Source of the DNA: Neostapfia colusana
Taxonomy: Eukaryota; Streptophyta; Magnoliopsida; Poales; Poaceae
NCBI GenBank assembly: GCA_030760725.1
Contig: JASWHV010000012.1
Span: 53,351,652-53,415,651 of the forward strand
Length of the DNA stretch: 64,000 nt
Direction of reading: 5' to 3'
Shown here: piece after piece, positions 33,649 to 44,316 of the stretch
Layout of the letters: each line of letters starts with the position of its first letter
Position numbering within the stretch: the stretch's first letter is position 1
The notes under the pieces: generated by a model
What the model was told of the DNA's origin: nothing
The model's database searches: none
Seen by the model: only the letters and a program-made list of their open reading frames with translations
Translations under genes and position numbers: made by a program

Positions 33649-35844
33649 CATTGTCTCACTCATGAATCTCTAACTTATTCTTGCAGCGAAAGTCTATAAA
33701 CGACAGCGGAAATAACTAAGTAGCAGCGGCTCCATCTTCAACTCCACAGGCATGTTGACGGTAGTTCGCACGCCTAGTACTCCACATGGTCCTCGAAGTA
33801 CTCTTCTCCTGTTGCTGATGTTTATTTGATAATGCAAGGGTGAGTACATGTCGTACTCAGAAAGTGCGGGAAAAGTATGACATGTAGCTTACAACAAGGT
33901 AGGAATAAAAAGGCTCATTGCAGCAAGCAAATTTTATTTCACAAACATGATAAAAACAGGAACTATTTCTAAGTGATATTTATCCCAACATGACCAAGTA
34001 ATTCAGCATCAATTTCTCCATCATAATTCACCATTTATCATGTCTCAACCAGCCATTAATCTTTCTCAAGTTCATTTCATGCTCATAAATATTCATATCC
34101 ATCTCATATTCATATAATCAAAACCAAACTCATAAACCAATCCCAATGACCATACCATAACCATACCGAACATCCATCCCATGTTTTCCCTCTAATCATG
34201 AGTTGGCCAGGTGCTTGTGACCGTAAGCACGGCTATCATGATAGTTTTACACTCTGCAGAGGTGGCACCACTTTACCCACAAGTTTGTGATTTCGTCACC
34301 CGTCGGCGACTGCAGAACCTCCATGATACCAGTACACAACCGTCGGTGTATGGCCAAGAGATCACAAAATAGCCTTTACTGGCTACTAGACGTATGGACT
34401 CACTGAGGTTTCACCGGCAGGCTCGAATCACCATTCTCACACCCATGGGCCCCCTCTTGTGCCATGCAGTTCCCAAGGCAGTCCTCCTCGACTCCCATTC
34501 CCCGCGCCATCCACGTTCCATAACAAGCTAGCAACACACCTAATTAGTCAGCTAACCCGCACCCATATTTGGCCTTGTGGTGGCATTGTTTTCCTGGCAT
34601 GTGCTAGCATGAACTGGTCCTTAGATCTACGGCAAGTAAACCACCATCTAATTCAGCAACATCCACGAACCAAGCTTGCCTAGATCTCCCCATATTCTAT
34701 GCTCATTATCATCTTCAAGTTCTCATTACCATTATTCATATAAGTGCAGTAGCTAACCATGTTTTCGTTCAGCTTCCCGTATTCCGTAGATTAAGCGAAG
34801 CAAAAAGGAAAAACGAACATACCCGACTCATAAACTTTCCCGGCGACAAGTACGGTCAACAAAACTAGTAAACTCCTATAGAAGGGTGTCCCATCAAGTT
34901 GACTCAAGCATACGAGTTTTCGCAAACAAGATAGTTTCAAAACATGGGATCAATATGGTCAAAGGGCACTTGCCTTGCTCCCGTGGTTCTTGTTGTTCGA
35001 GCGTCTCGAAGTCTTGGTGCCGATGTTCCTCGTAGATGGCCTCTTGAGCTTGTTCTTCTACTTACGATCACGCACATACAAAATTCACAGCAATCAATCA
35101 TCATGCACAAACTGTACTCAAGATGCAATGGAGTAGATGAATGCAAATCCTATGGTGCTGTTTTATTAATCCAGTTTGTACGTGTTTTTGCATGTTTTAA
35201 CGGGCTTTCATGGGGTTTTATGATGAACAACGGTGCTAGGATGAAGTGTGGACATGGTTATGATCTTGACTCAAGATCTAGATCAATTCCACCGTCAAAA
35301 ACCGATCAAAACGTGATCTGTCCACACGAAGAAGTTTCTGTTCGAAGGGAGCGAAGAAACGGATGCGTAGAAACAGCGACAACATTGTAAGATGGGTAAC
35401 AAAGACCTACCTCACTTTTATTTGGTGGCAGGGCCTTCCTCCTAGCAATGGCAGCAGCGGGGAATTTTTCTATTGAAGATTAGGGCAGGACAGATCGTCG
35501 GCTCTTTTCCGGCGATGGCGAAGCGTGACGGGGGCTCGTCAGCAGGCTCACCGGCAACTGAACTCCGGTGAGGGCGGCTCCAACTCGGTGAGTTGGGGGC
35601 CAGGGCCTCCCAGTCGCCGACTTGGGAGAGGGAAAAAGGGAAAGGGGTTGCGGCCAAGGGGGGGTTTTGGGTTCTATTTATAAGGGGGGGGGGAGGGAGA
35701 ATCCTACTCTAATTGGAGCAAAATCCTAACAAACTTTTCGCCAATTGATTTGCTGGGGCAGCAACGTGGGGGAAATTTTGTCGGTACCCTCAGTACCGGG
35801 TACCCCCGCACACAGGAGAAAAACCACCTAAGGACCTCGCCCCC

Positions 35845-36460
35845 TTCCGCAAGGGTGAGCTCCGAAGTCGCCACGTGTCCAGCAGGGCCGGGCCTTCCTT
35901 CTCCTCAGAGGCGAGCTCCGAGGGCGCCACGTGTCCAGCGAGGCCGGGACTCCCTTCTCCTCAGAGGCAAGCTCCGAGGGTGCCACGTGTCCAGTGGGGC
36001 TGGGCCTCCCTTCTCCTCAGAGGCGAGCTCCGAGGGCGCCACGTGTCCAGCGGGGCCGGGCCTCCCCTCTCCTCAGATGCGAGCTCCGAGGGCGCCACGT
36101 GTCCAGCAAGGCCGGGCCTCCCCTCTCCTCAAAGGCGAGCTCCGAGGGCGCCACGTGTCCAGCGGGGCCGGGCCTCCCCTCTCCTCAGAGGTGAGCTCTG
36201 AGGGTGCCATGTGTCCAGCAGGGCCGGGCCTACCTTCTCTTCAGAGGCGAGCCCCGGGCCTGCCACATGGCCAGCAGTGCTAGACCTCACCCCCTCCACA
36301 GGGTGAGGTCTGAGGGCGCCATGTGTCCAGCGGTGCCGGACCTCACCCCCTCCACAGGGGTGAGCTCCGAAGGCGCCACGTGTTCAGCGGTACCGGACCT
36401 CACCCCCTTCGCAGGAGTGAGCTCCGAAGATGCCACGTGTCCAACGGTGCCAGGGGAAGT
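35845..36460 (-). repeat. 56-bp G-box minisatellite in the solo LTR
   Basis: About eleven copies of a unit with the plan GCCACGTGTCCAGC, GGGCCGGGCCTCCC, TTCTCCTCAGAGG, CGAGCTCCGAGGGC. CACGTG starts at 35872, 35928, 35984, 36040, 36096 and 36152, exactly 56 bp apart, then CATGTG at 36208. Later, looser copies have CACGTG at 36377 and 36434. It lies upstream (minus strand) of the TATA box at 35674-35682. Proline-rich frames across it are by-products of the repeat. Confidence 0.92.
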
Positions 36461-36642
36461 GTCAACAGCGCACTTCGACAAATTGGAATTGGCTCATTTC
36501 AGCTATCTTTTTTCCATTCCCCATCATTTTTTTGATTCTTTCTCCATTTATACGGTTCTTTTCTCCATTTCTACTTCTTTTATAATGTTTCTCTATATGA
36601 AAAATGTATGCAATGCATGGAAATGAATTTGAGGGTGTTACA

Positions 36643-37209
36643 TTGGGACACCATGTAAGCATACAATTCTTGATATGTATAACTGCGCATATTGCTTGGC
36701 TCGATAATGAGTGTTCACCGGAATGAAATGAGCTGATTTTGTGAACTGTTCGACGCTCACCCAAATCGAGTCATGCCTCCAGAATGTGAGTGGTAATACG
36801 ACGATGAAATTCATACTCACATCCTCCCATTTCCACGCCGGTATCTTCAGCTGTTGTAGCGGTCCGGCTTTCCGCATATGATCAGCCTTGACCCGTCTAC
36901 ACGTATCACACTTGGATACGTATTTAGCAATTTCCTGCTTCATCTGCGTGCACCAGAATTTCTGTTTCAAATCTTGGTACATTTTGTTGCTGCCGGGATG
37001 AATGGAAAACTTGTACAGGTGGATTTCATCCAAAATCTTCTTTCAGAGATTAATATTACGCGGTACAACTATACGGCCTTTGAACCATAGAGTAGTTACC
37101 CTTGATCCTTCCGAAAACCCTTCATATCTCTGTTGTCTATTCTTCTCCGTATGTGAGACATACCCTTGTCTCTCCTTTGAGCCTCAACAATCTCCTCTCG
37201 GATTGTTGG
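36643..37209 (-). pseudogene. E1 integrase N-terminal half
   Basis: The minus strand reads PTIREEIVEAQ in the linker after RNase H (37209-37170), the H2C2 zinc region (FSIHPGSNKMYQDLK...KCDTCRR) and the start of the catalytic core (KWEDVSMNFIVVLPL, SAHFIPVNTHY, ISRIVCLHGVP), where the first catalytic Asp position reads N (MNF). A stop lies near 37093, and frames change before about 37033. It joins the other half at the TTGGG duplication. RT and RNase H of E1 should lie beyond the window. Confidence 0.9.
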
Positions 37210-37683
37210 TGTGACACCCGGCTCTGAAAATGAACCAAGTGAATGCATATGTGTGCCCAGTATGTTCATCACACATACACATGTATTCCACAAACTGAAA
37301 TTCAGAATATAACCACGTACGAATAATGTTTAAGTACTTTATTACAATTACTCAATGTCTCACTCATGAATATCCAACTTATTTAGCAGCGGAAGATTCT
37401 AAACGACAACGGAAAATGACTAAAACAGCAGGCTCCAACTTCAACTCCACAGGCATGTTGACGGTAGTGCGCACGCCTAGTACTACACATGTTCCTCGAA
37501 GTACTCTTCTCCATAGCTGATGTATATGTGGGAATGCAAGGGTGAGTACATGTCGTACTCAGCAAGTGTGGGAAAAGTATGACATGTAGCTTACAACAAG
37601 GTAGGGAATAAAAAGATTCATTGCAGCAAGCAAATTTCACAAACATGGCAAAAAAACAACTATTTCTATGTGAGTTAAATCCC
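37210..37683 (-). repeat. LTR fragment, 3' end, same family as the solo LTR
   Basis: This begins TGTGACACCCGGCTC and follows the first 470 bases of the solo LTR (31145 onward, resuming 33650-33960), so it is a second, independent minus-oriented insertion into E1. The preceding five bases gttgg (37205-37209) are the candidate target duplication. It is cut at 37684 by the copia element; the rest should lie beyond the window. Confidence 0.85.
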
Positions 37684-39406
37684 TGTGAGACCTATGTGTG
37701 CTGAATACATTGGCTTTGACGATAAAAGTTTTGAATACTACCAAAACACCTTTTTAACAAGGTCCGAGCTCCTGCAAGGTCCGACGATATGTCCGACTTA
37801 TTTTGGGTAGCTCCGGCAAGGTCCGACGTTGCTTTGTCTAGGTCTGACTTATTTTGGCTAGGTCCGACTTGTTTTTGCTAGCTCCGGTGCTAGGTCCGAC
37901 TAGCTTTGGTAAGTTCCGTGCTAGGTCCGACTAAGCTTTAGTAAGCTCCGGCGCTGGGTCCGACTAGCTTTGGTAAGCTCCGGTTCAAGGTCCGGTTAGC
38001 TTTGGTAAGGTTCGGAGCTTGATTGCAATGGTTCTGCTTTTAACTTGCAATGTTTCGAACTTGCTTTACTCTTATGGAAAGTTTGCTTAGTATCATTTTA
38101 CTATGTTTTTGGTGTGTTTTGGTGGTTATGGCTGATATCATTTTGCTATGGTTTACAACATGCTTATGTGAGGTGCCCACGTAAGATGTTGTAGTTTCGG
38201 AACTAACGAGAGTCAAGTCGAGGACTTGTGCTCGGAAGTATTGGTTGTTTATTCATGTGCAGGTGTTGCTTGAGTTCAAGACATGGCTGGTGACGGGATC
38301 CATTGAACTAGTCTTAGGGAGAAGATGAGGTTCAACAACCAAGTTCGGGAGGAATTGTGGTTGAGTTGATCGGGAGGTCACGCAGCATGTTTGGATCAAG
38401 AACAATGCATATGAAGGTATCGTGGACGTTGTTGGAAGGTGTTTGCACGTGTGCAAAGAGTGCATGGACGTGGAAACATGGTTCCAAGGCGTGGTGAAGA
38501 GATATGGAAGTGGAGATATGGTTGAAAAGGTTCAACCGGCTGAATTTTGCGCTCAGGCTGCGGCTGACGCGGTTATGGTGTGTTTATGGAATGTTTCGAG
38601 TTGGTTATAACAGGATTTCGTGTTAGGCATGAAGTAGAGTTGTTTTAGGAATGTTTGGGACGTTCCTAAGATGTTTGGAAGTCTTAAGACTGCTTCTATC
38701 TGCGTATAGAAAAGTCTTGAGCAGTATTGGAAAGTTACAGTTTGAATCCAAGTAGGAGTAGGAGTCCTAGTTTGAATTGGATTGGCCATAGAGCTGGTTA
38801 TATAAGCAAGGGAGGCCAAGGCTCGTGGAGAGCACGACTTTGGGGATGTTCCTCTTGTGTTTTGATAAATAAAATTCGTATTCTAAAGGAACTTTTGTGC
38901 CTTGTTCGTCCAACTTGTTTCAGACAAGTTTTTCTCGTCGAGTTTCTGTTCAGCACTACCTTGCTTCCGTGGTTTTATCATAACTCGAGTTTTACAGATC
39001 CAATTGATGTTATTATTTTTGGGTTGTCTCCACAACTTGATTATCTATCATCTGTGAAAATTTCGCGGTCATTTAATTTGTGGTTTCTGATATACACGAG
39101 TTTCTTTGCAGTATTCCAGAACTGTTTTTCTCGCGTAAGACAGATTGTCCTTTGTTCAATCTTTCGATCGTAACTTGAGTTTCTGTCAACGGATTTTCAT
39201 CATTCTTGTTGTGACGTCTTCATGACTTGATTCTCTACAATCTATACTAGTTTTGTCACAGTTGAACACGTTTAGATTAGTCGCACACATGGTTTCTTTA
39301 ACAGATCGGTTTTCTGCTGAGGGGTGTTTTGTTGCTTCCACTGAAAAGTTTTATCTACCATTCACCCACCCCTCTGGTAGCTTTACACGTGTACTTTGAT
39401 CCTACA
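37684..39406 (+). repeat. 5' LTR of the copia element (1.72 kb)
   Basis: It starts TGTGAGACCTATG and ends CCTACA two bases before the primer site. It contains the CCGAC minisatellite (37760-38010) and TATATAAG at 38799-38806. The start and minisatellite match the 3' LTR at 45308 with a few changes, including a longer repeat block in the 3' copy. Confidence 0.9.
37760..38010 (+). repeat. CCGAC minisatellite in copia LTR
   Basis: Short units alternate AGGTCCGACTAGC, TTTGGTAAG and CTCCGG(C/T), about 30 bp per unit. At least six perfect CCGAC cores occur; CCGAC is the invariant core of plant DRE/CRT sites bound by DREB/CBF factors, but the usual preceding purine is a T here. The same array recurs at 45384-45652 in the 3' LTR. 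Confidence 0.8.
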
Positions 39407-39408
39407 AT

Positions 39409-39421
39409 TGGTATCAGAGCC
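39409..39421 (+). other. Primer-binding site of the copia element
   Basis: TGGTATCAGAGCC, complementary to initiator Met-tRNA, lies two bases after the 5' LTR. Confidence 0.92.
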
Positions 39422-39467
39422 AGGTTGCTCTAATCTTTGTGATTTGCACGTGTTTTGACTAATCATC

Positions 39468-41130
39468 ATGGAGAAATACTCTGCCAAACCTTGTGTGTTT
39501 AGTGGTATTGATTTTCAGGTTTGGAAGGCGCGCATGGAAGCTTTCATCCAGGCGCAACGCTTTGCATTATGGGAAAAGGTTAGCAAGCCTTACGATGTGC
39601 CTTCAAACGATCAAGTCACGGCTACAAACATGAGAGATGTCGACAACAACAACAAGGCTCGGAACTTGATCATACAAGGACTAACTCAAAGCGTCTTCGA
39701 CCGTGTTGCACACCTCCGATCAGCGTACGATGTGTGGAGAGCACTTTGTGACTACCACGAAGGATCCAACACGATCAAGGAGGTAAGACAGGATATATTC
39801 AAGAAAGAATACATGCGCTTTGAGGTGCAACCCGGTGAGTCCATTGATGACCTCTTTGCTCGCTTTAATAAAATTCTCAGCAACTTGCATAGCGTCAATG
39901 TTAATTTTTCAGATGCTGAAAATGCTAGGCAATTACTAAGTGCATTAAACATGTCAATTTGGGAGATGAAAGTAACATCCATACGTGAATCCACTGTAAT
40001 GAGTACTCTTACATTAGATGTGCTTTATTCTAAGCTAAAAACTCATGAAATTGACATTATATCACGTAAGAACCCAAATAAGACTATTGCATTTGTCTCA
40101 CAACGTGATATGCCTAGCTCCGGCCAATGATCTAGCAATACACTTGCTTTGCTGTCTTCACTAACCCTGGAATAGATTGAGGAGTTTCCAGAGGAGGAGC
40201 TCATACTTCTTTCTACTAGGTTCTCAAAAGCATTGCAAAATGTGAGAACTAGAAGGAGAGGAAGCTCCGGACCTCAAAGATGCTATGAAAGAAATATCTA
40301 TATTGAACAATGCTTTACGTTCTCATGAAGTTAAATATTGTTCCAATTGCAAAATAAAAGGAAAAACTCCATGTGAAAATTGCCTTGATCTATCAAATAA
40401 ACTTGATAACATGCATAGGACATTAGATCGGTTTTGTAATGGGAATAAGAACCTAAACTTGCTGCTGAATTCTTTCAAGTCTTGCAATGATAAAACTGGT
40501 TTAGGTTTTGATTCACATGCTCATGCTAAGGAACATCCACCTAAAATTATAAAATCATTAGTAAGTGGTTTGATTCAAACAGTTCCTAAACAAAAAGAAG
40601 TGGTTTTTAAATCTGCAGGAGTGTTGTCACAATCAGGTTCAAATAAGCATACTGCATGCTCATCTATACATGAACACAAAGTTAAATTTCATTGTACCTA
40701 TTGTGGTAGAGATGGTCATGTCATAGATTTTTGTTATAGACTAGCTAAACAACATAAAAAGAAAATAATGCAAGCTAGATCTTATAACTCTCATGCAAAA
40801 TTTGCTGCACATACTAAACCGAATGTCAGGAACATGCAACCTGCTGTTATGAGTCAGAAATATTCAAAGTTTACCTCCGGAGCTTCAGTTTTTGCCTCCG
40901 GACCTTCTGTTTTTGCCTCCGGAGCTACTGATTTTCGTGCTACACAAGTAACACCTCATAGATCAGTAGTTAAGAACAAAAAATCTCAAACTTTGACTCA
41001 TAAACCTGCTGTTTTATCTCAGCTTCCGTATGTTATTCCTGCTGGATGTCGTATGACTCAGTACTGCATTCCTAAATGCCTTTTAACTAACCCTAGTATT
41101 GAGTCATCGACGTATTGTACTTCTATATAG
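39468..41130 (+). pseudogene. Copia Gag (UBN2 type), broken
   Basis: The ATG at 39468 opens 220 codons with FSGIDFQVWKARMEAFIQ, the UBN2 region (YDVWRALCDYHEGS, PGESIDDLFARFNKILS), then TGA at 40128. The same frame continues to RTRRRGSSGPQRCYE near 40270, where the zinc knuckle expected in Sireviruses seems to be deleted. A +1 frame carries the downstream part from 40285: cysteine-rich KYCSNCKIKGKTPCENC, the KTGLGF motif typical of Sireviruses, and a CTYCGRDGHVIDFC knuckle near 40698. It ends TAG at 41128-41130. A repeated Ser/Gly/Ala/Phe segment (FASGPSVFASG) lies near 40870-40935. Confidence 0.88.
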
Positions 41131-42639
41131 GTTACACGCTTGAGGAAGGAGAACATTTGGATTGTGGATTCAGGTTGCTCACGCCACATGACCGGTAACA
41201 AAGAATGGTTCTCCTGTCTCTCTTTTGTGTTACGTGTAGAGAATGTTACTTTTGCCGATAATTCTTCAACTCTTATAATTGCTAAGGGTTCGGTTAGAGT
41301 AAATGATCACTACACTTTGAAGGATGTGGCACTTGTCAAAAATTTGAAATACAACTTGCTTTCTATTTCACAATTGCTAGATGAAAATCCGGAAATTATT
41401 TCCAATAAAAACTGCTGCAAAGTTGTAGGTTCAAATAGTGATCTTATCTTTAACATGTCTCGATTTGGAAGAGTTTTTAAAGCTGATTTTGATATGTCTT
41501 CCTCTAAGCATAGATGTCTAGTTGCAAATGATTCCAAAGATTTATATTTTTGGCATCGTAGACTTGGTCACGTAGGCTTTGATCATCTCACGCGTGTTAG
41601 TGCTCTTGATCGCATACGTGGGCTGCCTAAGATTAAAGGGGACAAAGAAATCATGTGCTCTTCTTGTAGACATGCTAAGATGGTTGCAGGTTCACATGCT
41701 CCTCTCACAATGACCATGACAACTGAACCGGGTCAACTTTTACACCATGACACCGTAGGACCTTCACGTGTTCAATCCTTCGGAGGTAAATGGTATGTTC
41801 TTGTGATTGTTGATGACTATTCTAGATACTCTTGGGTTTACTTTATGGCATCTAAGAATGAAGCTTTTAGTCACTTTAGAACTTTATTTCTTTGATTATC
41901 AATTTATCACCCAGGATCATTAAGAGCAATTAGAAGTGATAATGGAACCGAATTTAAAAATCAATCGTTTGATCACTTTTGTGCTGAAAATGCAATAGAT
42001 CATCAATTTTCTTCACCATATGTACCTCAACAAAACGGTGTTGTAGAGAGAAAGAACAGAACCTTAGTTGAGATGGCTAGGACTATGCTTGATGAATATC
42101 AAACTCCTAGGAAATTTTGGGCTGATGCAATTGCAACCGCTTGTTATGTCTCAAATCGTGTTTTCTTGCGTGCTAAGCTAGGTAAAGCACCATATGAGCT
42201 CAGGTTTGGACATAGGTCTAGCGTCACACACTTTAGGGTCTTTGGTTGCAAATGCTTTGTTAAGAAACATGGTAATCTTGATAAATTTGAAGCTAGATCT
42301 GTTGATGGCATGTTTCTTGGTTATCCATCTCATACTAGAGGCTACCGTGTGCTTTTACTTGATACTAACAAAATTGTGGAGACTTGTGAGGTTTCTTCTG
42401 ATGAAGCTAGCCCAGGTACTAGTTCAAACATTGCAGGTCCGGATCCATATCTGCAGGGGGAGAGTATTTTCGTTGAAGAAGAGGAAGAAGTGGTGATGCT
42501 GCCCGAAAATTCAGCAGCTAATGACATTGTTCCAGCTCCTGATCTTGATTCACAGCCAGCACCGACGACCACCATTGCTGGTCCAGATCCTCCTCACGTC
42601 ACAATCTCATCTATTTGTGATGAACATGAAGAAGAATAA
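41131..42639 (+). pseudogene. Copia protease and integrase, one internal stop
   Basis: Same frame as the preceding segment. Protease motif IVDSGCSRHMTG (41161-41196), the GAG_pre-integrase block (FWHRRLGHVGFDHL...CSSCRHAK) with HHCC zinc ligands, then the rve core: LLHHDTVGPS (first Asp), VDDYSRYSWVYF, TGA at 41893-41895, IRSDNGTEFKN (second Asp), VPQQNGVVERKNRTLVEMARTM (catalytic Glu) and RVFGCKCFV. An acidic linker (EEEEEVV) precedes the stop at 42637-42639. Confidence 0.92.
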
Positions 42640-44316
42640 GCTTGTGAAGTGTCCACTCCCCTCCGGATTCTCAAAAGTCATCCTCCACAACAAATTATTA
42701 GAAGCATGCATGAACGAGTTACAAGATCCAGGTTTTTCGACCCCAATTCTCATGCTCATTCTGCTTTTATTGCTTCTTTTGAACCCAAAGATATATCACA
42801 CGCACTCACTAATGAATCTTGGATTATTGCCATGCAAAAAGAGCTAGAATATTTTGAAAGAAATAATGTTTGGAAACTTGTACCTCCACCTTAAGGTCAC
42901 ACTTTAATTGGAACTAAATGGCTGTTTAAAAATAAACAAAGTGAGAATGGGGTTGTGGTTAGGAATAAGGCTAGGTTGGTTGCTCAAGGTTTCACACAAG
43001 TTGAAGGTCTAGATTTTGATGAAACTTTTGCTCCTGTTGCTAGATTAGAAGCCATAAGAATTTTGTTAGCTTTTTCTGTATCTAAAGGTTTTAAGCTATA
43101 TCAAATGGATGTTAAAAGTACTTTTTCTTAATGGCTACATAGATGAGGAGGTTTATGTCAAACAACCACCTGGTTTTGAAAATCCAAATTTTCCTAATCA
43201 TATTTATAAACTGTCCAAAGCGTTGTACGGTCTCAAACAAGCCCCTAGAGCATGGTATGATAGGTTAAAAACATTCTTACTTGAAAAGGGGTTTACCATG
43301 GGCAAGGTTGATAAAAGTCTTTTTGTGCTTAAGCATGGCAATGACTCATTATTCGTTCAAGTGTATGTGGGTGATATTATCTTTGGTTGTGCTTCTCATG
43401 ATCTTGTGTCCAAGTTTTCATCTATGATGGTTCAGAATTTTAGATGAGTATGATGGGAGAACTCAAGTACTTTTTGTGGATGCAAATTATGCAAACCAAG
43501 GAGGGTACCTTTGTGCATCAAACAAAGTACACAAAAGATCTCCTAAGGCGCTTCAACATGGACAAAAGCAAGCCTCTTCGGACACCAATGGGAACAGCAA
43601 CAACACTTGAACTTGATGAAGATTGTGATCCCGTTGATCAAAAAGAATATAGAAGCATGATCGGATCACTCTTGTATCTCACGGCATCAAGACCGGACAT
43701 ACAATTCAGCGTATGTCTTTGTGCACGGTTTCAAGCCTCCCCACGTGCTTCACATCATCAAGCCGTCAAAAGAATTCTCAGGTACTTACATGGAACTCAA
43801 GAATTTGATATTTTTGTTACTTCTTCCTCAACCGTTACTTTGAAAGCTTTTTCCGATGCTGATTTTGGGGGTTGTAGGATTGATAGGAAAAGTACTTCTG
43901 GTGCTTGTCATTTTCTTGGTAATTCACTTGTTGCCTGGTCCTCTAGAAAACAAAGTTCAGTTGCACAATCCACAGCCGAATCTGAATATGTAGCTGCTGC
44001 TAGTGCTTGCTCACAAATTCTTTGGATTGTTCAAACACTTAAGGACTATGGGGTTGATCTAGATAGTGTTCCACTGTTTTGTGATAACACTAGTGCCATT
44101 TGCATTGCGAAAAACCCCATGCAACATTCGAAAACTAAGCACATTGACATTAGGTATCATTTTCGCTGTGATAATGTCGAAAAAGGGAACATTGTGCTTT
44201 ACCATGTAGATACCGAACAACAATTGGCTGACATTTTTACAAAACCTTTGGATTTCACTCGTTTTTGTTACATTCGTATGGAAATAGGGGTTATGCATCC
44301 TCATGGCTTAAATTGA
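42640..44316 (+). pseudogene. Copia reverse transcriptase and RNase H, broken
   Basis: RT starts WIIAMQKELEYFERNNVWKL, hits TAA at 42892, continues GTKWLFKNKQSENG, VVRNKARLVAQGF and FDETFAPVARLEAIR, then frameshifts near 43117. The next frame has ALYGLKQAPRAWYDRL and the catalytic motif as YVGD (VQVYVGDIIFG, near 43360-43390) where copia RTs have YVDD, so the first catalytic Asp is lost. A second frameshift near 43440 leads to an open frame 43444-44316 with YLTASRPDIQFSVCL, VKRILRYLHGT and the RNase H motifs AFSDADFGG, STAESEYVAAA, CDNTSAICIAKNP and KTKHIDIRYHF. Confidence 0.93.

Larger units (their letters stand above)
31292..33649 (+). mobile_element. Truncated or chimeric CACTA-like element inside the solo LTR
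   Basis: The interrupted LTR can be rejoined (gactcatt|gtctcactcatg). CATT lies on both sides (31289-31292, 33649-33652), so a 3-bp duplication (CAT or ATT) is possible. The left end reads ACTACAGGAAAAACG followed by subterminal repeats, TATA and a palindrome exactly as in a CACTA element. The right end shows neither CCTGTAGT nor subterminal repeats. The interior contains a copia RT fragment in the opposite orientation and no CACTA transposase. It may be a CACTA that captured or was hit by a copia fragment and then lost its 3' end. Confidence 0.65.
31145..36642 (-). mobile_element. Solo LTR of a third Tekay-like family
   Basis: On the minus strand it runs from TGTAACACCCTCAAATTC (ending at 36642) to a terminal GGGTGTCACA at 31145, with no internal region, and is flanked by TTGGG. 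Without the nested 2.36 kb insertion (31292-33649) it is about 3.1 kb. A solo LTR arises by recombination between the two LTRs of one element. It carries a TATA box (CTATTTATA on the plus strand, 35674-35682), a donor-like GAG|GTAGGT site (minus, 35405-35413) and a G-box minisatellite (35845-36460). Blocks shared with the T1 LTR, such as gtgtgcccaggatgttcatc, show common ancestry. Confidence 0.92.

Noticed and set aside
35750..36626. Long proline/serine-rich ORFs, or a CRISPR-like array, over the 56-bp repeat
   Set aside because: The units are direct tandem repeats without unique spacers, in a plant LTR; all three frames stay open because the unit lacks stops.
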